Below, one piece after another: positions 21,066 through 29,834 of a stretch of 64,000 bases of DNA; position 1 is the stretch's first letter, and every line of letters begins with the position of its first letter. The position numbers and the translations under genes are program-made. This DNA is from Chloroflexota bacterium (GTDB lineage: Bacteria; Chloroflexota; Anaerolineae; Caldilineales; Caldilineaceae): contig BOKO01000014.1 of the NCBI GenBank assembly GCA_016861025.1, positions 79,829-143,828 on the forward strand, given 5' to 3'. Below the pieces are notes generated by a model, which saw only the letters and a list, made by a program, of their open reading frames with translations, had not been told where the DNA came from and ran no database searches.

Positions 21066-22460
21066 ATGTCATCATCGCCCGCCGAGCCAACTTACACTCG
21101 CGACCTGGGCAACGGTCTGCTCTGTCGCTGGTCGACAGCGGAGGACGCCGCCAAGATCGCCCACTGTTTCGCCACGGTGCATCGCCCTAACGCCGATGCG
21201 CCGCTCACCCCGCGCGAAGCCGACGTCATCCGCATCATGATGGCGCCCGGCTTCCCGTTCATGGATGCCGGCGATTTTGCGATTGTGGAGGATGTCAGCC
21301 AGCCGGATCATCCGGTGGTCGCCTGCACCTGCTACTGGCGTCACACGTGGAGCTACGCCGGCATTCGCTTTGGCGTCGGGCGCCCGGAGATGGTCGCTAC
21401 CTTGCCGGAGTATCGCAACCGCGGGTTGGTGCGCGCACTCTTCGAGATGGTCCACGCGCGCAGCGCCGCCAACGGCGACCTGGTGCAGGCGATCACCGGC
21501 ATTGCCTACTTCTATCGTCAGTTCGGCTATGAATATGTGCTTGATCTTGAAGGGAAGCGCTATGTGAGTCTCGCCGCGATCCCAGAATTGGCGCAGGATG
21601 TCAGCGAGCCGTACACATTACGCCTCGCTACGCTGGACGACACACCCCATCTCACGGCGCTCTATGACCAGGGACGCAACTGCAGCCTGGTCTGGCACGA
21701 AGCGGACGCCGACTTCTGGCGCGCGCACCTTGCCAGTTGGGATGACCCGGCCGTGCAGGGCAAAGACTCGACGCATACTGCGCTCTACTCACGTCTGTAC
21801 ATGATCGTCGACGCCGAGGGCGCTGTGTGCGGTTATGTGCTGCCGGCGATGCGGCGCCGCGGCAAGGCAGCGTGGGTCTTTGCGCTCGAACTCTATCCGC
21901 ACGTGAGCTGGCTGGCGGCGATGCCGTCGCTGCTGCGTGCATTGCGCACCCACGGCGAGCAGATTCCCGCGGTCACGCCCGACGCCGGCGCAGTGCGCGA
22001 ACTGTGCTTCATGCTTGGGCGCGCCCATCCTGCCTACACAGCGATGGGCGAAACCATCGCCGCACGCTACGAGCCACCCTACGCCTGGTATCTGCGTGTG
22101 CCCGACCTGCCGCGCTTTTTGCGTCATATTGCGCCGGTGCTGGAACAGCGGCTGGCGGGTTCGATCATGCCTGGACACAGCGGTGAACTCATGATCGAGC
22201 TATACCGCAGTCGGCTCAAGTTGGTCTTTGAACGCGGCAGACTCACATCCGTCGAACCCGCCGCTGTACTTGCCTATAGCGACGATCCGCCTGCGGGCTT
22301 CCCGCCGTTGATCTTCCTGCAACTGATCTTCGGGTATCGCAGCCTGGCGCAACTGCGTGCAACCTATCCCGATGTCTACGCTGAGCCGGAAGCGGCTGTG
22401 CTGCTCAACATCCTCTTTCCCGAAATGCCGTCGCGCGTCGACAACCTGGCTTACGTGTAG
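21066..22460 (+). CDS. GNAT family N-acetyltransferase, two-domain (Eis-like length)
   Basis: 464-residue protein. The N-terminal acetyltransferase domain (about residues 15-165) has the acetyl-CoA motif ATLPEYRNRGLVRALFEMVHARSA and the following ITGIAYFYRQFGYEYVLDLEG. A second GNAT-like half begins near YTLRLATLDDTPHLTALYDQGR, and the end resembles a sterol-carrier-like domain, as in enhanced-intracellular-survival proteins. GGAG lies 9 bases before the ATG. The acceptor substrate is unknown; this layout is common among aminoglycoside- and protein-acetylating enzymes. Confidence 0.8.
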   Translation: MSSSPAEPTYTRDLGNGLLCRWSTAEDAAKIAHCFATVHRPNADAPLTPREADVIRIMMAPGFPFMDAGDFAIVEDVSQPDHPVVACTCYWRHTWSYAGIRFGVGRPEMVATLPEYRNRGLVRALFEMVHARSAANGDLVQAITGIAYFYRQFGYEYVLDLEGKRYVSLAAIPELAQDVSEPYTLRLATLDDTPHLTALYDQGRNCSLVWHEADADFWRAHLASWDDPAVQGKDSTHTALYSRLYMIVDAEGAVCGYVLPAMRRRGKAAWVFALELYPHVSWLAAMPSLLRALRTHGEQIPAVTPDAGAVRELCFMLGRAHPAYTAMGETIAARYEPPYAWYLRVPDLPRFLRHIAPVLEQRLAGSIMPGHSGELMIELYRSRLKLVFERGRLTSVEPAAVLAYSDDPPAGFPPLIFLQLIFGYRSLAQLRATYPDVYAEPEAAVLLNILFPEMPSRVDNLAYV

Positions 22461-22547
22461 GCGGCGTAACGCGTGCAGATCGTAGGGTGATAGGGGATTT
22501 CAACACGGAGCACGCAGCACTTGCACCTTGAAAACTTCGCCTGGCGA

Positions 22548-23639
22548 TCAGTCATTGCGCGGATAGGGCGTCTGCGTGATTGCATCGATCATCGCCCAGA
22601 AGTTTTCCAACGGCGTGTCGAGCTGCACGTGATGCGTCGGGCCCAGGATCAGCCCGCCGCCTTTGCCCAGCGTATCGAGCCGATGCAACACCTCGGCGCG
22701 CACGTCGGCGGGCGTGCCAAAGGGCAGCGTGTGTTGCACATCCAGCGAACCCCAAAAGCAGAGGTTCTTGCCGTACTTCTGCTTGAGTTGCGCCGGATCC
22801 ATGCACGCCGGCTGGATCGGATTGAGCACATCCAACCCGATCTCAATCAGGTCGGGAATGATCGGGTCGATCACACCGTCCGAGTGATAGGCGACTTTGA
22901 CCTGTGGATTGATCGCCTTGAGCTCGGCGATGAAGGTCGCCACGCGCGGCTTAAGGAACTTGCGCCACGTCGTCGGCGAGAGCAGCATCGACCGCTGCGC
23001 GCCCACATCGTCGCCGATCCAGAGCATATCGACGCCCATCTCGGTCAACTTCTTTGCAGCAGTCAGGTGGTAGCGATAGGGAATGTCGAGCAGCCGTTCA
23101 GCCAGCTCTGGGTTGAGCAGGAAGTCAGCCAGCATCTGCTCATAACCGCGCAGCGCCCACGCCGTCTCGAACATTGTCGTCACTGTCACGCCGACGATCC
23201 AATATTCGTCTTTGAGCGTCTCAATCAGCCAGGCGGCATCTGCGTAGAGTTCGGGTCGATTGGGGTCGGGCGGGACATAGCGGTCGATGGCGTCGTCCTC
23301 AGCAAGTGGAAAAACGCGCATCTCGGTGTAACGCCCCTTGCCGAAGCGCGTATCATATTCCGCCGACTTCCAACCGACGCCCCACTCGTCGGTGTACTCC
23401 CAGGCATCCTGATAGTAGGAATTTGCCCATCCCACTGAGGTGAGCAGCATATCCTCGCCAAGCGCACGTTCCAGTTCATAGGTGTTGCCGCCGCCATGAG
23501 GGTTGTGAAGCTTATCACCGCCAAGCGCCATGGTTGTGCGCAGCCGCGCCGCAAACTCGGGCGTAAACGACACTTGCATTGGGCAGCGGTCTGGGATCTC
23601 ATGGTTGAGCGCCATCGCTACGCGTTCGCGATGTTTCAT
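22548..23639 (-). CDS. Uroporphyrinogen decarboxylase (URO-D) superfamily protein
   Basis: 363-residue TIM-barrel protein of the broad URO-D/MtaA superfamily. It starts MKHRERVAMALNHEIPDRCPM, where true haem enzymes and methyltransferases have similar openings. It has DPIIPDLIEIGLDVLNPIQP and LCFWGSLDVQHTLPFGTPADVR, characteristic of the subgroup found in sugar-degrading loci. The zinc-binding HxC of cobalamin methyltransferases reads YHSDG, so the Cys is missing and corrinoid methyl transfer is unlikely in the standard form. AGGAGGTG at 5 bases supports this start. It is followed on the transcript side by convergent GNAT, and preceded by a TIM-barrel isomerase gene with which it probably forms an operon. 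Confidence 0.8.
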   Translation of the reverse strand: MKHRERVAMALNHEIPDRCPMQVSFTPEFAARLRTTMALGGDKLHNPHGGGNTYELERALGEDMLLTSVGWANSYYQDAWEYTDEWGVGWKSAEYDTRFGKGRYTEMRVFPLAEDDAIDRYVPPDPNRPELYADAAWLIETLKDEYWIVGVTVTTMFETAWALRGYEQMLADFLLNPELAERLLDIPYRYHLTAAKKLTEMGVDMLWIGDDVGAQRSMLLSPTTWRKFLKPRVATFIAELKAINPQVKVAYHSDGVIDPIIPDLIEIGLDVLNPIQPACMDPAQLKQKYGKNLCFWGSLDVQHTLPFGTPADVRAEVLHRLDTLGKGGGLILGPTHHVQLDTPLENFWAMIDAITQTPYPRND

Positions 23640-23686
23640 GGCGCACCTCCTGTTAAAGCTCCCCTGCATCCCGAAAACTCGAAAAA

Positions 23687-24487
23687 TTACGCAAGCGCCT
23701 GCCTGACCAGCGCCAGCGACGCCACGCAGTCATCGTTTGGGTTGTACTCCTCCGGCTCGTGTTCGATGCTGATCGCGCCGGTGTAGCCCATCTCCACCAG
23801 CGCACGCACGCAGTCGACCACCGGTACGACGCCGGCGCCGAGACGGCAGGTCTTGTGGGCGCCTGGTCCGGTCACGTCTTTGAGATGTACGTGAAAGAGG
23901 CGCGGCTGCACGGCGCGCAGCGCCGCCACGGCGTCGACGCTGTACGTGCCAAACCAGCCGGTGTCCACGCAAAAACCGAGCACGTCGTCCTCACCTTCGC
24001 CGACTTTATCGGTCATCTCCTGGATCGACTTTTCCGGGTGATTCTCGTAGCCGAACTTGAGACCGTAACGGCGCAGCGTTTCAACCATCCATGCGCGATC
24101 ATGTGCAAGCAATGCACAGTTGCCGCCCAACACCGGCGCACCAATGGCCTGGGATAGCTGGCAGGCTTGCTCGAATTCGCCGCGGTCGTTGCCAAACCAG
24201 CCGGCGGTGCTGACCACCGTCAGGTTGTGGCGCGCCAACGCTTCCCGCGCAATGCGAATGTGTTCGTCGGTCACCCAGGCATAGTGCAGATGCGCCAGCC
24301 AGATATCGACCGCCGAGAAGCCCAGCCCGGCAATCTCCGCCATCAGCGCATCGAAGCGCTCGGCGTAGGTCTCGATAGGACGGAAATAGGCCTGCGTGGC
24401 GCTATCGCCCTGCATCCAGCCTTCGGTCATGTGATAATCGAGCTGCCGCGCCACGTAGTTGGCGGACATGAAGGATAAGGTGTTCAT
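23687..24487 (-). CDS. Sugar phosphate isomerase/epimerase (xylose isomerase-like TIM barrel)
   Basis: 266-residue divalent-metal TIM barrel of the AP-endonuclease-2/IolE-like superfamily. The four usual metal ligands can be placed: Glu in YENHPEKS, Asp in CVDTGWFG, His in HVHLKDVT and Glu in SIEHEPEEY. Members isomerise, epimerise, dehydrate or beta-eliminate keto-sugars. GGAGAG lies just before the ATG. It lies 47 bases upstream of the URO-D-like gene on the same strand. The substrate is unknown; the context is carbohydrate catabolism. Confidence 0.85.
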   Translation of the reverse strand: MNTLSFMSANYVARQLDYHMTEGWMQGDSATQAYFRPIETYAERFDALMAEIAGLGFSAVDIWLAHLHYAWVTDEHIRIAREALARHNLTVVSTAGWFGNDRGEFEQACQLSQAIGAPVLGGNCALLAHDRAWMVETLRRYGLKFGYENHPEKSIQEMTDKVGEGEDDVLGFCVDTGWFGTYSVDAVAALRAVQPRLFHVHLKDVTGPGAHKTCRLGAGVVPVVDCVRALVEMGYTGAISIEHEPEEYNPNDDCVASLALVRQALA

Positions 24488-24524
24488 CTGCTCTCCATTT
24501 ATTGAATGATTGGCGGTGCTGTTT

Positions 24525-25076
24525 TCATCGTTTTAGTTGTTGAAAATAGTGTTTGCGGAATTTTGCCACCTTCGGCGCAATCACGACCTGGCAGTAAGGC
24601 TGCATCGGATTGCGGGCAAAGTAGTTTTGGTGATACTCCTCCGCCGGATGGAACGCGTTGAGCGGCGACAGTTCCGTCACCAGCGGGTTGGGCCAGATGC
24701 GCTGTGCAGCGATCTCGTTCATCACCTCAATTGCTGTCTGCTTCTGCCTCTCGTCGTGATAGAGGATGATCGACCGGTACTGCGCACCCACGTCGGCGCC
24801 CTGTCGGTTGAGCGTCGTCGGGTCGTGGATGGTGAAGAAGACGCGCAGAATGTCACGATAGCTGATCACCGCCGGGTCGAAGGTCACCTGCACCACCTCG
24901 GCGTGACCGGTCGAGCCGCTGCACACTTCGCGATAGGTCGGGTTCTTCACGTGGCCGCCCGCGTAGCCCGACACCACCTTCTCCACCCCGCGCAACTCGA
25001 CGTACACCGCCTCCAGACACCAGAAACAGCCACCGCCGAGGGTGGCGACTTCCAGCGGATTTTGTTTGTCGCTCAT
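24525..25076 (-). CDS. msrA: Peptide methionine sulfoxide reductase A
   Basis: Repairs S-methionine sulfoxide in proteins using thioredoxin. The 183-residue product has the active-site motif GGGCFWCLEAVY with catalytic Cys in GCFWC, then VVSGYAGGHVKNPTYREVCSGSTGHAEVVQVTFDP. The tail NYFARNPMQPYCQVVIAPKVAKFRK contains the resolving-Cys region. AAGGAGAA at 5 bases supports the start. It is an ordinary housekeeping gene flanked by a sugar isomerase downstream and a 7-base repeat array upstream. Confidence 0.95.
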   Translation of the reverse strand: MSDKQNPLEVATLGGGCFWCLEAVYVELRGVEKVVSGYAGGHVKNPTYREVCSGSTGHAEVVQVTFDPAVISYRDILRVFFTIHDPTTLNRQGADVGAQYRSIILYHDERQKQTAIEVMNEIAAQRIWPNPLVTELSPLNAFHPAEEYHQNYFARNPMQPYCQVVIAPKVAKFRKHYFQQLKR

Positions 25077-25092
25077 AGGTTCTCCTTGTATT

Positions 25093-25213
25093 GAGATTGG
25101 AGATTGGAGATTGGGGGATGATGCGATTGAGTGATTGAGCGATCAAGAACGCTTGTGACTAGCCGACGAAATATCCAGTCTCCAATCTCCGAATCTCTTA
25201 ATCCCCCAATCTC
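25093..25213. repeat. GAGATTG heptad repeats, inverted pair
   Basis: Three and a half direct copies of the 7-base unit GAGATTG start at 25093. About 80 bases on, the complementary unit CAATCTC recurs four times in degenerate form up to 25213, where the BadF gene ends. The two arms could pair as a long imperfect hairpin between BadF (ends 25214) and msrA (starts 25076). Related arrays lie near 26.2 and 33.4 kb. Confidence 0.8.
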
Positions 25214-26143
25214 CTACTCTCTTTCCTTCCAGGCCATTTTCAGTGCCAGCAGCGCCGCGCCCACTGCTGCATCAAGATACGGCGTAACGATCTCGGCGTG
25301 CGGTGCGACCTCTTCCAATCGCATGGTCAGCAAACGGCGCAGCAGCTCGCCGCGCGTCAGGTTGCCGCCAGCGAGGACGAGCGGGAACGCAGCCTGCTCC
25401 AGCCCCAGCCCACGGATCACCGCCTCGGCGCGCTGCGCCAGGTTGTCCGCCGCCCACGCCAGGATGCGAAACGCCACCTCATCGCTCTCCGCTGCGCACG
25501 CTTCCGCCAGGTGCGCCAGGCCGGCGACGTGCGCCCACCCGCTCTGCCCGTATGTCCAGGCGATCAGCTCCTGCACCTCGTGGAGGCCGAGATGCGCCAG
25601 CACGCGGTCGCGCAACGCAGTTGGAGGGCCGCAACCGTCAGTCGCCGCTGTGATCGACTGCAAGATCGCCGCGCCAATGCTAAAACCGCCGCCCGGATCG
25701 CCCAGGATGGCGCCCCAGCCGCCCGCACGTCTTCGGCGCCCCTGCGCATCGACGCCGAAGACAATCATCCCTGTGCCGCTGATGATCACGACGCCATAAA
25801 GGTCGCCGCCGGTGCCGCTTGCCAACGCCGCCACTGCATCGTTGTCGACGTAGGCGTAGGCGCGCGGCAGCATCTCCGCCATCCACCCGCGGACAAGCTG
25901 CACATCGGTGGGTCTTCCCACGCCCGACATGCCTACCCCGATGGCGACGACTTCCTCCGGTTCGGCGCTTGCCTGTGACAACACCGTCACCACCGCCTCC
26001 GCCAGCCGCTCGCGCACCGTGCCATGCGCGATGGCGTTGATGTTGGTCGAGCCAACGGTCGTCGTCGCCAGGATTTCGCCTTCTTCGTTGACGGCCACGC
26101 AGCGCGTCTTGGTGCCGCCGCCGTCGATGCCGAGAGTAATCAT
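25214..26143 (-). CDS. BadF/BadG/GlcNAc-kinase family sugar kinase
   Basis: 309-residue ASKHA-fold ATP-dependent kinase. The phosphate-1 loop is LGIDGGGTKTRCVAV; the phosphate-2 region is GVVIISGTGMIVFGVD followed by GGWGAILGDPGGGFSIG; the adenosine segment is PLVLAGGNLTRGELL. Such enzymes phosphorylate N-acetylglucosamine or other amino sugars in the cytosol. Next to AnmK and downstream of glycosidase/transporter genes, amino-sugar salvage is the natural reading. No Shine-Dalgarno site is visible; the ATG at 26143 follows the heptad repeat array by a few bases. Confidence 0.87.
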   Translation of the reverse strand: MITLGIDGGGTKTRCVAVNEEGEILATTTVGSTNINAIAHGTVRERLAEAVVTVLSQASAEPEEVVAIGVGMSGVGRPTDVQLVRGWMAEMLPRAYAYVDNDAVAALASGTGGDLYGVVIISGTGMIVFGVDAQGRRRRAGGWGAILGDPGGGFSIGAAILQSITAATDGCGPPTALRDRVLAHLGLHEVQELIAWTYGQSGWAHVAGLAHLAEACAAESDEVAFRILAWAADNLAQRAEAVIRGLGLEQAAFPLVLAGGNLTRGELLRRLLTMRLEEVAPHAEIVTPYLDAAVGAALLALKMAWKERE

Positions 26144-26151
26144 AGTGTGAA

Positions 26152-26262
26152 TGAGATTGGGAGATTGGAGATTAAGATCTGCTCGTTGTTCAGAAGTTCA
26201 ACAATGCAGTCGCTCAATCTCGCATTCAACCCAATCTCCAGTCTCCAATCTCCAGCCTCCGG
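26152..26262. repeat. GAGATTG heptad repeats, second inverted pair
   Basis: GAGATTGGGAGATTGGAGATT at its left part (from 26152), and CCAATCTCCAGTCTCCAATCTCC at its right part (to about 26262), an inverted arrangement with a 50-base spacer. The right arm lies inside the last codons of anmK and provides its stop; the left arm abuts the BadF start. Confidence 0.8.
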
Positions 26263-27452
26263 TAATTTCTGCCAGGTGCGATTACACCCAGAATCACTTC
26301 TTCTCTTGCGCCTGTGCATGTCGGAACATTGCCGGGCAATCCGTGTGCACAGAGATAGGCAAGCAGGGCGAAGATGAGCGCTTCTTTGGCGTCGGCGTCG
26401 ATGCCCAACGCGTCGTGAGTGCAGACTTCGACTTCCCGACCCAGCCGTTTTGTCAACCGTGTTCGCAGCCCATCCAACAACACAGGGTTGTGCGCGCCGC
26501 CGCCGGCGATCACAGCCTGCGCCAACGGCCCTGGCGCAAAGCGAGCATAGGCGTCGGCGATGGTGGCGACGGTCAGCGCCGTGACAGTGGCGACGAAGTC
26601 TGCATCGCTGGCGCCAGCAGCGTTGGCTTCGGCGCGCATCGTTTCCACCATCTGCGCTGTAAACAGCTCACGACCGGTCGTCTTGGGCGGCGGCTGCCGA
26701 TAATAGGGATGCGCCAGCCAGCGCTCAAGCAGCGGTGCGTTCACCTTTCCTTGTCGAGCCAGCGCGCCGTCGTGATCGTAGGTGAGTGCGCCGTCGCTGA
26801 CCATGCGCACCGCCCAATCGATCAACACATTGCCAGGCCCGGTGTCAAAGGCCAGCGGGGCTGCATTCTGATCGATCGGCGGCAGAAAGGTCACGTTGCC
26901 GATGCCGCCAATGTTCTGCACTGCGCGCCAACCGCCAGTCACGCCGTTGAGCGCAGGCGGCGGACGCAGCAGCAGCCAGTCGAAGATGCTCACCAGTGGC
27001 GCACCCTGTCCGCCCGCCGCCACATCGGCGACGCGAAAATTGCCGATCGTGGTTACGCCTGTGCGCGCTGCGATCACGGCCGGCTCGCCGATCTGCAGCG
27101 TGCTCGTCACTTGCCCCTCGGCGGTCACGTCGTGCCAGATCGTCTGACCGTGGCTGCCGATCAGATCGAGAGTTGCCAGATCAATGCCAGCATCGGCGGC
27201 GGCTTGCTGCACGGCGTCGGCAAAGACCTCAGCCAGGCGAAAGTTGGCGCGGCAGAGATCGGCGGGCGTCGCGCGTCCGGCAAAGAGGTCAAAGATTAGC
27301 GCCCGATCCCCTGCGGGCCAGGGCACAGCGGCGAAGGCGCGCTGGGCGATCTTGACGCCATCGCCGTGGGGTATTGGCGCTCCGGTGATGTCGGCAATTG
27401 TCACGTCGATGCCGTCGGCGGAGGTGCCGCTCATCAAGCCTGCAACCAACAT
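26226..27452 (-). CDS. anmK: Anhydro-N-acetylmuramic acid kinase (AnmK family)
   Basis: Opens the 1,6-anhydro ring and phosphorylates C6 of anhydro-MurNAc, recycling peptidoglycan sugars; levoglucosan kinase is a homologue, so other anhydrosugars are possible. The 408-residue product has GLMSGTSADGIDV at the start (ATP loop), QNIGGIGNVTFLP, the catalytic Asp in AFDTGPGNVLID, and AVIAGGGAHNPVLLDGL. I prefer ATG 27452 to GTG 27464 because GAGGT lies 7 bases before it. The last 11 residues (RRLEIGDWRLG) are encoded by the heptad repeat and are not family sequence. No MurQ etherase is seen in the window. Confidence 0.92.
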   Translation of the reverse strand: MLVAGLMSGTSADGIDVTIADITGAPIPHGDGVKIAQRAFAAVPWPAGDRALIFDLFAGRATPADLCRANFRLAEVFADAVQQAAADAGIDLATLDLIGSHGQTIWHDVTAEGQVTSTLQIGEPAVIAARTGVTTIGNFRVADVAAGGQGAPLVSIFDWLLLRPPPALNGVTGGWRAVQNIGGIGNVTFLPPIDQNAAPLAFDTGPGNVLIDWAVRMVSDGALTYDHDGALARQGKVNAPLLERWLAHPYYRQPPPKTTGRELFTAQMVETMRAEANAAGASDADFVATVTALTVATIADAYARFAPGPLAQAVIAGGGAHNPVLLDGLRTRLTKRLGREVEVCTHDALGIDADAKEALIFALLAYLCAHGLPGNVPTCTGAREEVILGVIAPGRNYRRLEIGDWRLG

Positions 27453-27564
27453 GGTTGACCTCACACGCTAGATTGTCAGACCACTGCCAACTCGTTGATT
27501 TCCGTGATTGGTCATGCGAATCGAAATCCCGAAAAACCGGCTGATTTCTGGCATGGAGTCCCTT

Positions 27565-28896
27565 TTACGCCATCGCCCTCGCCAAGTCCTCTGCCTGCGC
27601 CCGATACTCCGCCATCGCGATGACCTGCCCGCTCAGCCGCGCATCCTCGGCGGCGAAGGCGAGGAGGTGGCTCTCCAGCGAGACGCGCGCAGTGGTCAGC
27701 GGCGCGATCTCGCCGCGCAGCACGCGCACGAAGTCGCGCATGATGCCTTCGTCACCGCCGCCATGTCCCGTTGCGCTGCGCTCGATGGCGATGCGCTCCG
27801 ACTTGCCGCCATGGATATGCACCTCGATCTCGTCCGGCTCGACGCGCGCGCGCAGCGTGCCTTTCGCGCCATCGTAGCGCATCGAGCGATGCTCCTCATG
27901 GGAGTGGCCGTGCATGACCAGCGTCACCGATGCGCCGCTCTCCAGCTCCATCAACACGGTCTGATGATCGACCACGTCGTTGTCGCAGCGATAGACGCAG
28001 CGTCCATAAGGGCCGGTCTCGATGGCATGCTGGCGGCCGGCGCGACTCACGTCGTGCGTCATTGCAGTGAAAGGCCAGACATTTGGCGCTTCGGGGTCAA
28101 GACCCGCCGCCTGCAAACGCTCGCGCGCGTTGGGCATGGTGCGTTCGTAGTCAACATAGATGGCAAGCGCCGAGAAAGGGCACGTCGCTTCGATCGGACA
28201 GCCGTCGGTGCAGCGGTGTGGGATCTCCGGCCCGACGTTTTCGCTGCGAAAGTGCATCAACGAGCCGACCGATGAGAGCCGCGTGACCGGGCGCTTGAGA
28301 TTCCAGACCAGGATGTCGAGATCGTGGCAGCACTTCGCCAGGATCATCGGGCTGGAAAGCGCCTTGTTGCGCCAGTGGCCGCGCACAAAACTATGCGCCA
28401 TGTGCCAGTAGGCGACATTCTCGCGGTGCTCGACGGTGATAATCTCACCAATCACGCCCGATTCAAGCACCTCGTGCAGCTTGCGCCAGAAGGGCGCATA
28501 GCGCAGCACGTGGCAGATTTGCAGCACGCGACCGGTGCGTTCCGACGCCTGCACAAGCTGGACGCAGCCTTCCAATGTGTGCGCCATCGGCTTTTCGAGC
28601 AGCACATCGTAGCCTGCCTCCATCGCTGCAATCGCCGGCCCGACGTGCATTTGATCCTGCGTGGCGACGATGGCGCCGTCCGCCAACTGCCCGGCGGCGA
28701 CCAGGTCCTCCCACGTTGTGAAACAGCGGCTGTCGTCGATGTCATGCTCCTCCGCCAGCCGCTCACGGCGGATCGGGTCTGGCTCGGCCACGCCAACAAT
28801 GCGCACTTCGTCAGGATGGCGCAACGCGTAGGATGCATAAGCCCTCCCGCCGCGCCCGCCGGCGCCGATTACAACTAGTTCAATTGGTTGTGACAT
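27565..28896 (-). CDS. Gfo/Idh/MocA oxidoreductase, long form with Cys-rich insert
   Basis: 443-residue NAD(P)-dependent dehydrogenase. The Rossmann motif is VVIGAGGRGGRAYASYA and the catalytic Lys lies in LLEKPMAHTLEGC. It has an insert near residue 225-245 with HRCTDGCPIEATCPFS, four Cys that may bind metal, typical of the long subgroup. It is the last gene on the transcript from the unit beginning at 31845. AGGATAAG precedes the ATG. Likely oxidises or reduces a sugar ring carbon; substrate unknown. Together with the neighbouring TIM barrel and two more Gfo genes it forms a four-gene dehydrogenase cluster. Confidence 0.87.
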   Translation of the reverse strand: MSQPIELVVIGAGGRGGRAYASYALRHPDEVRIVGVAEPDPIRRERLAEEHDIDDSRCFTTWEDLVAAGQLADGAIVATQDQMHVGPAIAAMEAGYDVLLEKPMAHTLEGCVQLVQASERTGRVLQICHVLRYAPFWRKLHEVLESGVIGEIITVEHRENVAYWHMAHSFVRGHWRNKALSSPMILAKCCHDLDILVWNLKRPVTRLSSVGSLMHFRSENVGPEIPHRCTDGCPIEATCPFSALAIYVDYERTMPNARERLQAAGLDPEAPNVWPFTAMTHDVSRAGRQHAIETGPYGRCVYRCDNDVVDHQTVLMELESGASVTLVMHGHSHEEHRSMRYDGAKGTLRARVEPDEIEVHIHGGKSERIAIERSATGHGGGDEGIMRDFVRVLRGEIAPLTTARVSLESHLLAFAAEDARLSGQVIAMAEYRAQAEDLARAMA

Positions 28897-28973
28897 TTTG
28901 TCTTATCCTGCATTGTTTGTTGAATCATGAAACTCCAACCAAGGGAGTAAAGCTGGCTCTGCAAAAGATACGG

Positions 28974-29825
28974 TTACTTGTCCGTTGCCTGTCGCCACGC
29001 GTTTTCAAGCACGGCGATGCTCTTTGGCACGGCTGTTGCAGCAGGTTCAAGCCCTTCCATTTCAAGCGAGACATAACCTGTAAAGCCGGCGTCAAGCAAG
29101 ATGCGGAAGATGCGCGTATAGTCGAGATCAAGCGTGAAGACCGTCCCGCCGCCTGGATAGGTTTTGGCGTGAGCAAGCCAGACATGAGGCGCAATTTTTT
29201 GCATCGCAGCGTAGATGTCTGGCTCGAAATAGAAGTTGCCCATATCCAGGATCGCACGCAGCCACGGCGAATTGATCGTCTCGATAATGCGCAGCATCCC
29301 ATCGGCGGTCGTGGTCAATCCCCAGTGATTTTCGAGCAGCAGCATCACGCCGCGGCGTTCAGCGTGGGGCAGACATTGTTCCAGCGCGTCGATGCACCAG
29401 TTGAACCCGTCGTCGAGCGTGTATCCTTCCCACGGTTCGACCCAGCCGCGCGCAGCGATCAGCTCTGAAAAGGGGCCGCCCTTGCGAAAGCCGCCCGAAT
29501 TGATGCGGATCGACGGGATGCCCATTTCATGCGCCAGGTCGATGCAGCGCAGCGTGTGGACGATCTCGCGCTGGCGCTTTTCGACTTCGGGCCAGACAAA
29601 GTCCTGATGGATGCCAAAATTGTAGATGTCCAGCCCCAACTGGAATGCGCGCCGCTTGAGCGACTGCAAATAGCTGTTCTCCTCAGAAGCCATCTGCTGG
29701 TGCAGAATTTCGACGCCAGCCAGCCCTAGCTGCGCCGCCGCCTCCATGACATCTTCCAACGGCGTGACTTCGGGCGTGAAGTGCCAGTAAGAGTAACTCG
29801 ACACACCTAAACGCAATGTTGTCAT
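28974..29825 (-). CDS. Sugar phosphate isomerase/epimerase-type TIM barrel
   Basis: 283-residue xylose-isomerase-like TIM barrel. Ligands: Glu in LLLENHWG, Asp in AILDMGNFY, His in WLAHAKTYPGG and Glu in VSLEMEG. It starts with LRLGVSSYSYWHF. In levoglucosan and C-glycoside pathways similar barrels perform beta-elimination or hydration of 3-keto sugars made by Gfo dehydrogenases; this is a family precedent, not evidence for this substrate. AGGAGC at correct spacing precedes the ATG. It lies between two Gfo genes in one operon, 9 bases from the upstream gene. Confidence 0.85.
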   Translation of the reverse strand: MTTLRLGVSSYSYWHFTPEVTPLEDVMEAAAQLGLAGVEILHQQMASEENSYLQSLKRRAFQLGLDIYNFGIHQDFVWPEVEKRQREIVHTLRCIDLAHEMGIPSIRINSGGFRKGGPFSELIAARGWVEPWEGYTLDDGFNWCIDALEQCLPHAERRGVMLLLENHWGLTTTADGMLRIIETINSPWLRAILDMGNFYFEPDIYAAMQKIAPHVWLAHAKTYPGGGTVFTLDLDYTRIFRILLDAGFTGYVSLEMEGLEPAATAVPKSIAVLENAWRQATDK

Positions 29826-29834
29826 GATCTGCTC

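Noticed and set aside
25093..25213. Heptad repeats as a CRISPR array
   Set aside because: Units are 7 bases with no spacers of constant length, and no cas gene is near.
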